Shown here: positions 1-18,288 of the stretch, piece by piece | How positions within the stretch are numbered: position 1 is the first letter of the stretch | How the letters are laid out: each line of letters begins with the position of its first letter | Assembly (NCBI GenBank): GCA_014526335.1 | Contig: JACTAT010000040.1 | Location: 8,373,119 to 8,437,118, forward strand | DNA: 64,000 bases | Reading direction: 5' to 3' | From: Chrysaora quinquecirrha | Taxonomy: Eukaryota; Cnidaria; Scyphozoa; Semaeostomeae; Pelagiidae | The notes under the pieces: model-generated | Seen by the model: the letters and a program-made list of their open reading frames with translations, nothing else | Told to the model about the DNA's origin: nothing | The model's database searches: none | Program-made: the position numbers and the translations under genes

Positions 1-214
1 CGTTTACCAAAGATTTTCGGAATCAGCATAAAATTTTGCATTTGAAAAGTTTATGCAGACAAAGTTCCCCGTTGGGTTGCTCCCCGCGTCTGCTCAGCCT
101 GGTCTAAAACATTATCGTCCTGCTGCTAAACTAAGAAACAGGAACAGAAAACAAAAAGGACAATAACCATTAAAGCAATTCTGTGAACTGAAGCTAAACT
201 AGAATATACATTAC

Positions 215-7614
<7,400 letters not shown>

Positions 7615-9320
7615 GACAGAATTGTTTCATCAGTAAAAACCATCTTGCATCTTCCCCATGTATAAGACATTGTCAGGCAGTCATAGATAATGTTTTGAGC
7701 ATGATGTGAGTAAGATTCATGCTACAAAAGAGAGGTACTTTATTAATGAAATTCATATAAACGTCTCCTATTTGGTATTATGTTCTTTAATGAGTTTGTC
7801 ATGTTACAGTCAAACGTCCTTCGTGGTAGGCGATTCCAATTGTTCACTACTCTCTGTGAGAAGATTATTGTATATGCATTTTGTAATGTTAAAATTGTAC
7901 TTTGAATATATTGACAATTTGATGAAACTGAAGTTGGTTAGGATTCTTTGCTAGAAAATTTGGGAGAGCCCAGATAATGAACAATGAGATGAGGGGTGAC
8001 TTCAGTCTACTGCGTCAGAAACAGTCCTGACAAGTATACATGTATTATTACTTTGAATTATTTAGTGGTATCTAATATCCGCTAGTTAGTTTAGCCTAGG
8101 TACCTTATCCTCTGATTTTTAATCATAGATTTTATTTGTTATGGTAAATATACGAAACACCCACTGTAAGTTAGGTAGGTAGTATACCTCAATCTACAAC
8201 TAGAATACTTCCTTGGAAACTAGACTATTATATGGGGCTCACTTTGAGGAGATTTACTTGACAGATAACTTATAAAAGGAAGAAGATTGGGAAAAGAGAT
8301 CTTCGAAGTCGTTATTTGACTTTTTAGCCAAGGCCCGGCAGGCGGTTTGTTTTTGTTTCGTTTGTCTTGTCTTGCTCAGACCAGACAAAAATCTGCAGTT
8401 GCCCTCACAGAGAGGGTTGCACTTTAAACAAGCAAAATTTACGTTTTATAGCTTTCTTTAATTCCTCTTTACGTACCTTAAAAATAGTAGACTGCTGGAA
8501 ATTCAGTAATCACTTGATACAGCTTTAAAAACTCAGCCAGCCTGACTTGTTAGTAACTAACTTTGCAGGAGCTTGGAGCACACAAACGACCATAAGAGAA
8601 AATCAGCAACAGCAAGCAAACAAGGAAAGGAAAATGATGTAGCCTCGCTTGCAAGATGGGGGTCGTCGCGAATCGCGAAAATCGCGTAATCTCGAAAATT
8701 GCGTAATCTCGAAATTGCGTTATTTCCTTTCCTGTATGTGATATTTGATAAAATAGACAGGTAAGGGCCGGGGGGTACTTAGTATAATTTGGGTACGGGT
8801 ATGTGCCGCCCATATGGGTGGATTTTTGTCCCTGAAATTCTCTAAACATGGGTATGACTTTAACTAAAACCCCAAAAGGGGGTGGCAAATTGAAGAAAGG
8901 TCGAAAGTATAACTTTAATTCGGTCAGATGGCACAATCGCGTCAAAGATGTTCGTATTATACAATATCAAGCAATATGAAGTCTAGAAAGTCTTATTATT
9001 CTCCAGACCTTGGGCAAAACTCAAGGGCACCTTCCTGCCACAAATGGCAGTGTGCTTGGCTATTTTTTTGTTCTTTTCTCAATTTTTCTCATTCACATTT
9101 TTACTCATAAAATAGGTTCTGTTTCTGCAAAACTTTCATAATTTTCTAGTAGAGAGTAAAAATTTCCTTCCATATGCATTTTGCCAATACGCTTCGGCAA
9201 AAAAAAAAATCACTAGCAAATTAACTACACAGTTTCTCATCAGCCCCAATCCAACCACTGGATAAATATGGGGCGGTCTTTCAGCTCCAATCTTGGAACA
9301 GGACGTAGGTTCTTTGATAA
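7615..9320. other. TTBK upstream region, no gene recognised
   Basis: Upstream of the TTBK start; it would hold its promoter and any 5' UTR exon. No convincing coding exon seen. A dispersed-repeat copy lies at about 8771-8895, and around 8655-8725 there is a short run of CGCGAAAATCGCGTAATCTC-type repeats. Confidence 0.5.
8771..8895. repeat. Dispersed repeat family carrying CATATGGGTGG, copy 1
   Basis: Shares the ordered words GGGTA, GTGCCGCCCATATGGGTGG, then CTAAACATGGGTATGACTTTAA with copies near 9470-9770, 33326-33500 and 54160-54260. No ORF; the copies differ by many substitutions. Confidence 0.6.
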
Positions 9321-9469
9321 TCGGGTCTTGTCAAGAAAGAGGATTGCTTTTTTCACCTAATTTGATATAGATACACGTACAACTGCAACTCTTGTCAAAC
9401 TTACTGTTCCCAAAAAATATCTGTCTTTTAGCCTTCACCGTATGAAATGCTTCGATGCACAGATAATTC

Positions 9470-9774
9470 CCCCCGGGGGGGGGAGGTACTCTCTAGTGTT
9501 GGCTGACAGGTATGTGCCCCTCATATGGGTGGGTTTTCTTCGAAAATTCCTTACAACTGGGTCCGATTTATACCCAGCATACCTTAAAAGTGGGTATAGA
9601 ATCAAATTTCCTTAACATTTGGTACACAAATTCGTACAAAAATCATAAAACAGGGTGGCTGAATGTGTAACACAATACGTTAAAGGTGGGTTGATTTGTA
9701 AAAAGTCAGGGGCACAACCCTATATATTTCAGGGTCAAGTATCCCCCGGTTAATTTCCCTATTTACTATTTTAT
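9470..9774. repeat. CATATGGGTGG-family repeat, copy 2, inserted in duplication copy A
   Basis: Contains TGTGCCCCTCATATGGGTGG and related words and interrupts sequence that is continuous in copies B and C of the duplication. It was therefore inserted after the split, or lost from the others. A C/G run of about 17 bases lies at its left edge near 9470. Confidence 0.55.
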
Positions 9775-10685
9775 CCGGAGGGTGCACTGGCACTTTTCCA
9801 AAAGTTTTTAAAGGACGTGTCACCTGAGCTTCAAGAACATACCCGACGCCAATTTCGCCAAGAAGTGAACCCATCTTGATATCAATTTTGCAAAACAGTA
9901 TCCCTATCTTAGTACCAATTTTAAGCGAGCATACACCTAAATAGATCAAAATATCACGGGGCGGTGGGGGGGTGGGGGGTCGCTTGTGGTGCGACACAGC
10001 TCAATATTCTGTATGCGAATAAAAGTTGGTTAAATGTTGATCAAATGTTGGTCAAAGCATGCATACACAAAGATATGAATCAAAAGAATATATATTTGAA
10101 ACTTGCGAAAGGAATATGACAAGAACATACAATTGTGTAATAGTTGTTGCCCCGATGAGCAGAGAAAGATCAACGCACTACATACATGAAGTGATTAGAT
10201 CAAAAACAAAAGAGAATGACGCTGTAAGCGAGCTGAAATTGCAAAAGGCAGCAGGGCAGGACATACAGTATTGCAAGAATGAACAGCAGAAAATGAGCGA
10301 ATAGAAGAACAAAGTGGGCACCGACAGATAAAAAAAGAGCGAAGGGAATAGCAAAGCGGGGGTGGACAGATGACGTCATGCAAAAAGCTGGCAGTGCGTG
10401 TACAAAAGTAGCACAACACCTTACGTTGGGCTTGGTAAAGTCTGTTGATGCAACCAGTGTAAGAAGAAAGGAAATTTGCCAAGAAAATTGCAAATGCTCG
10501 AAACAAAAGGCTGTAAATTAATCTAACCGTCATACACTTATGAAAATATAAATATACAATGCTAGGGGCACGTGATGAGATTTTTGTAGTGAAAATCTCA
10601 TCGTGTGAGTATAGCATCAGGAGGAATATATTAAATTAGCTTATATTATCAGTTTTTCAATGTTAAGTTTCAAAATTTTTACTCA

Positions 10686-12432
10686 TCACCAACATTTAAA
10701 TCGTCTCCAACCCTTTCTTCTGTTCAATTTATCGATCTTTTCATTGAGCGCTATTTGTTGAGCGATCACCTGGCCCTCTAAGCTCAATATTTGGTCATTC
10801 ATTGCATCAAGCTGAATCCTAAGTTCCTCAATTATGCTGGTTTTCTCTTGAACTTCGATAAAGAGCTCTTTCTTCTCTTTAATCGCTTCTTCTTTACTCA
10901 AGGTTTCTTCTTCCTTAAGCTTCTTTTGCCAAGAAATCTTTTCGTGCAGTTCCTTAATATGCAACTGCAAATCTTTCGCATTGTCTTCCATAACCTTCAT
11001 TTGGTTTTTTAATGCCAATTTTTCTTCGGACTCTGCTTCAAGTTGATCATTCAGGAATAAATTTTCCAACCTCTGCTTGTCAGTTTCTATTTCCAATCGA
11101 AACTGCAGCTGCGCTAATAGCTCATTTGAGGAACTCTCACGCCTTTTCAGATCTTGGACCATTTCTTGAGACGCTTGCAGCTTGCATTTCATTCGTGCAT
11201 AATCTGCCTCCAAGGTTTTATTTGTTTGCTCTATTTTGCTGTTTTCTTCTTCCAAGGTCTTCATATCACTTTGGAGCGTCTGATACTTTTCAGCCAAAGA
11301 CGCCATATCTATAAACAGGCAGTACAATGATTTAAATCAATTGTTTTATATTTTCTCGACCATCTAAATATTTTTGAAGCAATTATTCTACATGCATCCC
11401 CAACTTATCACCAAGGGTCTTAACAGATCTTTCATGCACACGGAGTGCAGTTCTATTAATCAATTCAAGAGATATAATTGAAAAAGTTTGTCAGTTCTTC
11501 CTACCCATAGATTCTTTTTCCATTGCTTTTTCTTTCAACAGGTTGGCGCCTTTTCTTGCTGAGTTCATTCCGTCTCTTCGGTCTCTTCTAAGCTCATTAT
11601 GCATTTCCTCCCTTATACAACTATGCAAGATGTTCCGTAAAAGAACATGATTCGCTGAAAGATATTTCTTTGTCTTTGTAACGCATCTTTGCAGAAAGAC
11701 GTTTTTTAATTCTTCATCAGCTTCAAATTTTCTACGAATCCTGAGAATCTACAAACAAAGTATGGTAAAAGTATTTAAGACTCTTTGCATCGAATTAAAA
11801 ATGAAGTAGATGGTGAAAATTTTTACGCTTAATATTTTGAAGCTATTCTGGACGTCAATAAAAAGGAAAAACAAAATACATTTGATAAGGAAGCAAAATA
11901 AGTATATTCAAAACATGTAACTCGAGCGCTTTGCGACATAGTTCTTTGAGGCTATGCTAGAGTAAGGGTGATGCCAGTTCCAAAAAGTCTGTAATATTCG
12001 TATTGTTTGGGGATTTATGATGCATTTTGTTAGTACTAATGCATAAACGTGCTTTTCAGGTATCTTGTTGGTGATGTTTTTTCACTGCCGAGCCCTGTAT
12101 TCCCCTACGTTCTGTCCTTCCGCGGTGTCCCGAATGTTGGCAGAATTCATGAGAACTTAAAATTCTGATGTGTAAGTAAAAATGTCTGTCATAAAAGCCG
12201 ACTAGCGCATATAGCCTATTATTGAAATTCTTATCAAACTAACCTCAATATAATTGTTGGGATCTTTCGATTTAGGCTTTTCTTCCCCCATGGGATGATC
12301 GCTTTCCTTCTCTTTCTTTGCCGTCAAAGCGATTATCTGCTGCTTCAAGGCCTCTACTTCGTCTTGAAGACTTGAAATTTTAGCTCTATCCCTAAGTTTC
12401 GTTTTCTGTCGCTTATTTCGCGAATCTTCCAT
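10686..12432 (-). CDS. Unrecognised coiled-coil protein, copy A (three exons, intact)
   Basis: Exons 12432-12244, 11748-11505 and 11308-10686 join in one frame to about 351 residues; junction phases are 0 and 1, with GT/AG at each end. I do not recognise the family. Exon 1 (63 aa) opens with a basic stretch, then a heptad segment (leucines every seven residues at about 22, 29 and 36), then a charged KEKESDHPMGEEKPKSK linker. Exon 2 (about 81 aa) is a helical, Arg/Lys/Glu-rich segment. Exon 3 (about 207 aa) is almost entirely coiled coil, ending in a basic aromatic tail, KGWRRFKCW. No signal peptide or membrane segment. A cytoplasmic or nuclear scaffold role is only inference. Copies B and C carry the same gene in broken form. 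The final AATAAA seen after B and C is altered here. Confidence 0.7.
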
Positions 12433-12582
12433 TTTAAGATTCGAAATAAAATCACAATATATATTAAAATCAGGAGAACACTACAGCCAATGTATCCACT
12501 GGTCAGTAAAATTCATAAATGAGTGTTTAAATCGATAGCAAGAATCTTCTGTTTTTATCGCTTGTGCCTTCAAATTTGATTG

Positions 12583-12617
12583 TGACGTCACACATTATTA
12601 AAATCTTTTCAACGTCA
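12583..12617. promoter_or_regulatory. Paired CRE-like sites upstream of coiled-coil gene A
   Basis: A perfect palindromic TGACGTCA at 12583-12590 is followed by AACGTCA at 12611-12617, about 150-185 bp upstream of the start codon. CREB/ATF-type bZIP factors bind this sequence. Copy C keeps both sites; copy B has TGATGTCA instead of the palindrome. Confidence 0.45.
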
Positions 12618-12884
12618 CAATATGCGATGAAGACTTGCCTACTCGTTGATCTACATCACAATCGATGTATGAATATGTTAAGTATACATATGCACTATAT
12701 ATTTACATATATATAGTATTAATGTAAAGGACATCAGCATCTCCTGCAGAGTGATAAAATCACTAAACAGGGTTGAAGAGATGATAAGAGTTTTTTGATT
12801 TCTCTCTTTTCTCTCAATTATATAAAGTATTAATCCATAATTTTTTGTTGATAAACTATAATGTTCTTCAACTTATTTTTTCTG

Positions 12885-13060
12885 CCAAACTACAATTCAG
12901 GCACAGCAATGCTGCAAAACTACAAATCAAAGCAGGTTAGTGATAAAAACTACAATACAAGCACAGCAATATAGTGCTACAAAACTACGATACACAGATC
13001 TATGTCATAAAACTTCTATACCAGCACAGTAATACAAAACCACGATAAAAGCACTAAAAT
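12885..13060. repeat. Degenerate tandem repeat of about 30 bp, copy A flank
   Basis: Repeated units of the type ACAAAACTACGATACAAGC then ACAGCAATGCT, about five to six imperfect units. The same array, longer, lies upstream of copy C at 25385-25760. A single surviving unit is recognisable at the edge of copy B near 16570-16615. Confidence 0.6.
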
Positions 13061-13234
13061 TCCAAAAACTTTGCTCAGTTTATGGTTTTACAAAGGTATT
13101 TCACGTTTAATATTCATGGTGTATTTAGATGTCATCAAAAATCTTTCTAGTTTTATTAAAAAGTCAAATTTGCTGGCATTGGTTCCCATAAATTATACTG
13201 TAAGTCTGTGAAATGCGAAAATTTTTTCCTTTTG

Positions 13235-13615
13235 GATCTGATCCCAAACAAGTCTCGTGTAAACGGTTTGGATGGGATCAAAACGGGTACGGATAGGAAT
13301 CGAGGCTGACAAAGCAATTAATCGAGGACATTCCAACATGGCAGACTGAACTCAGCTTTTTCCTTGGCTGTTGGACTCAAAAAGGCATATTTCTTGCTTA
13401 ATCGCTCTTCTCAGTGTTCGTGGCTTCCAATTCATATCAAACTTTGTTTTGAATAAACAAAAAAAAATTCAGCGTATCCGTTTTGGATCCGATCCAGTGT
13501 AAACGCAAACACTTTTGGATCCGATCCCGTGTGAACACCCCTCAAAAACTGGGATCGGATCCAAATGGATCCGCTCCCATTTGGATCCGATCTCGTGCAA
13601 ACGTGGCCTCAGGTA
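13235..13615. repeat. GGATCCGATC-rich repeat, probably a decayed Harbinger-type MITE
   Basis: Contains at least six GGATCCGATC/GATCGGATCC words and ends in GCAAACGTGGCC. That end matches the inverted terminus of the element at 60039-60381 (GGCCCCGTTTAC type). A matching left terminus was not found. Confidence 0.5.
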
Positions 13616-14081
13616 CTCGTTCTTGAATTTCGCCCACGAGCCCCCGGAACTTTGTGAAATGTGCAGTGATAAATTTTCCTTAAAATTAGGTATGGCAGAT
13701 GTAGTTGGAACAATTTTTAAAGGGCTCACGAGGTAGTGGGATACTTTGCCAGAAAAAGCATTATCCGTTCATCCTGCATGATAAAATCTCTTTCACGTGC
13801 CTTCGTCGCAACAGCGCGAAAAGGACTGTGATTTTTTTTGGAAGGTTTCTCAAATGGTTAAGATTTGATTGGTGACCTGAGTTTGTTCAGTGTCAGCGAA
13901 TGTCAGCGAATTCAAAATGTCAGCGAATTTGTCAAATTACGAGAAATTAATACTTTTGTAAGAGAATGGAGGACGTTCAATAGGCAAAAAAGCTTACGTC
14001 ATGCCAAAGAAAATTTGCTAGTTTTATTTTAGAATAATTTTGCATTATTGGACGATAATATTAGTCAATTGTTATTTCTAG
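13616..14081. other. Gap between duplication copy A and astacin exon
   Basis: No gene seen. Near 13895-13935 there are three close copies of TGTCAGCGAATT. I looked for, and did not find, the upstream astacin exon with the HEXXH zinc site. Confidence 0.4.
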
Positions 14082-14455
14082 GTAAGGGTCACAATTTTGT
14101 TGTTTCAAGGAACCTTTCTTATGATTATAGTAGCGTGATGCATTATCGATTAAGTGAATTTTCCAAGAACCGATTACCAACATTGGAGCCCACAGGAGAT
14201 ACAGAAGGTGCAGAAATTGGACAGAGAAGGGGGTTCTCTGATTCTGACATTGAGCAAGTAAGGATTCTCTACGGCTGTCCAAAGGTTTCTCTGTTAAAAG
14301 AGCAAGTCTCCCCAGAAATGAAACAGTTAGCCACTTTTTTGGAAGAAAAGAAAAACGCAGGATTGAAAATGGTGGAGACAAGAAACCTGAAGATGAAAAG
14401 GGGGGAAGATGTGAAATGTTTGCTAAAGTGCAAACAAAACAATCATCATAAATGA
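14082..14455 (+). pseudogene. Astacin-family metalloprotease, orphan last exon
   Basis: An acceptor TTATTTCTAG at 14072-14081 opens an exon running to a TGA at 14453-14455. It reads HNFVV, then SYDYSSVMHYRLSEFS (the astacin Met-turn SVMHY), then a PTLEP stretch, IGQRRGFSDSDIEQVRILYGC, and a Lys/Glu-rich tail of about 50 residues. This is the C-terminal third of an astacin catalytic domain. The zinc-binding HEXXHXXGXXH exon is not found upstream, so it is an orphan or partial gene. The exon starts in phase 1 like its relative at 63059-63411. The residues expected between HNF and the Tyr-Asp-Tyr motif are shortened compared with that relative. Alternatively, a distant upstream exon exists beyond copy A. 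Confidence 0.75.
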
Positions 14456-14698
14456 AGTTTATTTTACTTGTATTCTATTGCTGTATGAAATATGAAATAA
14501 TTTAAGAAAATACATGCATATATTTTGGAAAGATTTAAGATAAAGAATCGAGATCTCAAGATATAACCAGTTATATGTATTTGGTGTTTAAAACTACTAC
14601 TCGTAAAGCGGAGAATGCTGAATGAACTTGACTAGGAATGCTTTTTGCAATGAAGGGTGTAATGACGGAAAAATTTAGGAGACTTGGGCAAGTTTGAT

Positions 14699-15199
14699 GA
14701 GGCCCCCAAAGCGGTTCTGCGTGATGCGCTATTGGACCATTTTTCATGCGTGATTTCGTGAAACGAGAAATTTTTGCGCGTGAATGCGTGAATCTAAACT
14801 CCTGCGTGTCGCGTGAAATGCTTTGGTACGGCTCGTGATTTCGTGATTGACAGTATTGGCGACATAATGGAGACGTTGCTCGAATGCAGGAATGTCCTTT
14901 TATCCATGGAGCACTGTCAGCTAGCTATATTTCTGTCATTCTCGCGTATAATGATTTAATCAAGTCCCCTAAAATCTTAATTTTGTGTGTTCAAAATCGT
15001 CATGGAAAGAATATTTCATAGCCAATTCTTTAGATATAAGTAGTTAAACATCCTGAATATTTATTCTGCTCAAAATTTCGGGGAGCAACACCTGAAGTTG
15101 TATGCACGTAAAAATGAAGCTTTATTGTGCGTGACTGCGTGAATCGTCAAAAAATTGCGCGTGATCGCGTTATTTTGTGCCCCCCCCTTTGGGGGCCCC
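14699..15199. mobile_element. 501-bp MITE with 6-bp target duplication
   Basis: Flanked by TTTGAT at 14693-14698 and 15200-15205. Termini GAGGCCCCCAAAG and, reverse complemented, GGGGCCCCCAAAG. Inside are many GCGTGA words (GCGTGAATGCGTGAATC and similar). A related sequence lies at about 60555-60800. No ORF. Confidence 0.65.
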
Positions 15200-16560
15200 T
15201 TTGATAAGCCTGGGTAAGCCTTTCGTTAGCCTTTTTTGCTTTATTGAATATGTCCCGACAACACTCTGCATCTATTAATTCATTGAAAGCTTGACCGAAA
15301 TAATTCCGGCCATCAAGACTCTGACAAGATTCATTGCATAGCAGGGAAAGACTGGTTGTACTTATGCATTTTATGGTTTGTAACTCAATACATAACGTCT
15401 ACTTTATTCGACCCATCCTTATTACCAGAAAATATACTGATCCATAATTAGTGCGCAAAAGTTTTTTTTTAAGTCGTCCAATTAAGTTCCTGCCAACCAG
15501 CCTTTTCAAAGCTATCTTATATTCAATTACAGCACCATATCCACAAAATTTACTTTTTATGGCAAATCCATTTTCAATCCATGTTTACATTCAGAGTTTC
15601 TGAATTATTTGCATCCTCTACGAGCCTGTGGTGGACTTAGTACTTCAATGTGGTGTACCCGTTGGAAAATGCCACAAAACCCAAAACCCTTAGCGGCAGT
15701 AGACAATAGCATAAGCGGCAATGCCTTTTGGTAGTAACTTTTCTGTAAGGCGCAAAAAGCATAGGATGATTGTTCCATGAAAAATAGTACTTTTGTTGCT
15801 AATTGTTAATTTTTCTAGCTGAATATATTGTATTACACAATGACTTTGGGACGTCATTCCATTGTGTTAAAAAAGTGGCGCTCCAGTCACTTAATGTGCC
15901 AGCTGGATTAGATAGAGTCTCAAAATATATTTCTGCCATATACTCTATTTATTGAATTTGCTTCTGCTACTTTCAAATTAACTGCCGAGTTTAATTTGTT
16001 TAATTATTAGCGAGAATCTATGCTCAATGTCTTTCACATTTAATTGGGCATACGTTCTTGGTGACTGATTGTTGGTGGGACTGAGTGATTTGCCTCTTGA
16101 GGTCATTGTAACAATCTTCCTAATCAAATGTGAATCAACTGAGCTTTATAAATATTCAAACTGCTGACTGTATCAATTTCCCTTTCCTTGAATGGCAGTA
16201 AATTGAAAATGTTTCTACCCTTTAGCGGTAGTAAAATGCAGAAGTCGCGACCCTAAATTTTCCAACTGGTACGTCACCTTGGACCAAAAAATCCCCCCTT
16301 GGGCTAACGGGCGAATTTTATTATTATATGATAACAGAAGGTAAGAAACAAACCGAGTGCGATTTCATGGAAGCATATGCGTGATGAAATTCCCTGGAAA
16401 CCTTTTGTTGTTTACTAACATACATGGTTTAAAAGGCATTTAAAATCAGGTTTAAAATCATAATGCACGTGCAGTTAAATGCTTTCGGGGCTTTTGTCTC
16501 GTATAACATACATTTCTATAGGTGGCAAACCAAGGCTGCATGATCAGAGAGCCATAAGAC
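15200..16560. other. Intergenic, possible decayed inverted-repeat element at 15652-16277
   Basis: No gene recognised. GGTGTACCCGTTGGAAAAT at 15652-15670 is matched in inverse by ATTTTCCAACTGGTACGTCACC at about 16256-16277, and a CCCTTAGCGG-type word recurs just inside each end. This suggests an old element of about 625 bp. Confidence 0.35.
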
Positions 16561-16617
16561 GATTTTTCTCACAGATCTGTGTACCATAGTTTTGTAGCAC
16601 TATATTATTGTGCTTCA

Positions 16618-17922
16618 CAGTCAAACAAATTGTCCCGAAATTTTATGGAAACTCGTTAATTTGTCCATAAACTCGTGCAACTTTTTTATCCATAAATTAT
16701 CCCTAAATCGTCCATAATTTGTCCATAAATGTTAGGGGCATTTGTCCCTATTTTCCATCAAGGACTGATAGTGATCGTCCCGAAATTGTCCCTAAATCCA
16801 ATAATCCAGACCATTTGCTTTTCGTTAGAGAACAAAAGATATAACACTTGATATTCAAAGAGTTTTCACCTTTCATTTATCAATTTATTCTAATACACAT
16901 GAGAATAGCATAATGCAAATACAAGAATCAGTGTTAAAACTTTTATAACAGCAAACTGAGCAAAGTCAAAGCCAGCGAAACTTGCTACAACAACTGTAGT
17001 CAACTAGAGAGTTTCTCGTTAAAATTTACAACGTTACCAGTATATTTATTATCCAAGAGTTCTTTCTCTTTTTAACAACAGAGTAGACTGATTGTTTCGT
17101 CGTTCTTGCCACGTAAAAAACATTGCAAATGCAAATCAATCAGGTTTTTCTGTTTCTTTCTCTTCTTCTCTTGTAAATACCTCTTCTTCGACTGATGTTG
17201 TCACATATCTACAAAGTTAAGACAAAAAAGACGAATGAGTTTACGTTTCGCTTGTACATTAATCCACAATGTTGCATTTTTTATCAAGTTTCAATACATA
17301 TCATCAAAACATGTTGATACGTAAATAGAGAAGAAGCAAGCAGCTTGAAAAATGAAAACCGAGATGAAACGTAAGACTGGCTTATGTTGAAGATCTTTTT
17401 CAAATCTTATGAAACAAAAAGTGAACGAATAATTTATTCATAAAAATTTTATCATAATCATAAGAGATTTAATAATTTGATAAAAATTTTAAAGTGATAT
17501 ATGTCCTTACCAATTTCTTGCCTCTCCAGTGGCTTGTAGAGCGAGTAGAAGCGTAAGAGTGAAGTTCCAACTCTTCTTTCCTCAGCACGTCTTTCGTTGT
17601 GATATGAAATGACGGTTGATTGAATGGTTTGATTTTGCGCGCTTTTCTACTGAATTTTGATGAATTTGAATTATAGGGACATTTTAGGGATAACTTTAAG
17701 ACCAAACAATGGGCAATTACATTAGGGATAACTAAATTTAGGGACAATCAGTTTGTCATTTAGGGACAATTTATGGATAGACATTGAGTGTGTCCCTAAC
17801 AACTGTTATGGAAAATTTGTCCCTAATATTTCGGGATCATTTAGGGAAGATTTATGGATAAATCGGTATTTATGGACAAAAGCAGCTTGGTCCCGAAAAA
17901 TTAGGGACAATTTGTTTGACTG
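16618..17922. mobile_element. 1305-bp non-autonomous DNA transposon in copy B
   Basis: Perfect 19-bp terminal inverted repeats, CAGTCAAACAAATTGTCCC. Subterminal zones on both sides are packed with GTCCATAAATTA and GTCCCTAAAT words in both orientations. The flanks are CA (left) and TA (right), perhaps a mutated TA target. A 92-codon minus-strand ORF (17469-17747) resembles nothing I know, so I treat the element as non-autonomous. Tc1/mariner is the likeliest superfamily but unproved. Confidence 0.75.
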
Positions 17923-18288
17923 TAGTTAACTCTTTTCATCTCTACAACCCTGTTTCGTGATTTTATGACTCTGCAGGAGATGCTGATGTCCTTTACATTA
18001 ATATCATATATATGTAAATATATAGTGCATATGTATACTTAACATATTCATACATAGATTTTGATGTAGATCAACGAAAAGGCAAGCCTTCATAGCATAT
18101 TGTGACGTTGAACTGATTTTAATAGTGTGTGATGTCACAATCAAATTTGAAGACATCAAGCGATAAAAACAGAAAATTCTTGCTATTGATTTAAACACTC
18201 GTTTTTGAATTTTACTGACCAGTGGATACATTGGCGGTAGTGTTCTCCTGATTTTAATACATATTGTTATTTTATTGCGAGTCTCACA

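Larger units (their letters stand above)
9330..13190 (-). repeat. Segmental duplication copy A (carries the intact coiled-coil gene)
   Basis: Matches copy C (about 22715-26330, same strand) and copy B (about 16560-21056, opposite strand) through upstream flank, three exons, introns and 3' flank. The 3' flank match continues to about 9330 but is interrupted at about 9414-9774 by a CATATGGGTGG-family insertion. The upstream match to copy C runs to about 13190. Judged by eye the copies are highly similar, differing mainly by substitutions and short indels. Confidence 0.85.

Noticed and set aside
8550..8945. 131-codon minus-strand ORF
   Set aside because: Falls on the dispersed CATATGGGTGG repeat; no domain.
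9954..9983. G-quadruplex-like run (GGGGCGGTGGGGGGGTGGGGGG)-type tract
   Set aside because: Probably a by-product of repeat insertion; no gene or promoter nearby that it would explain.
10791..11314. Plus-strand ORFs opposite the coiled-coil exon
   Set aside because: Shadows of the minus-strand coding exon; present in all copies only because the coding strand is open.
12244..12432. bZIP domain in exon 1 of the coiled-coil gene
   Set aside because: There is an N-x7-R pattern and a heptad leucine run, but the spacing from the Arg to the first Leu is not canonical and the basic residues are sparse.
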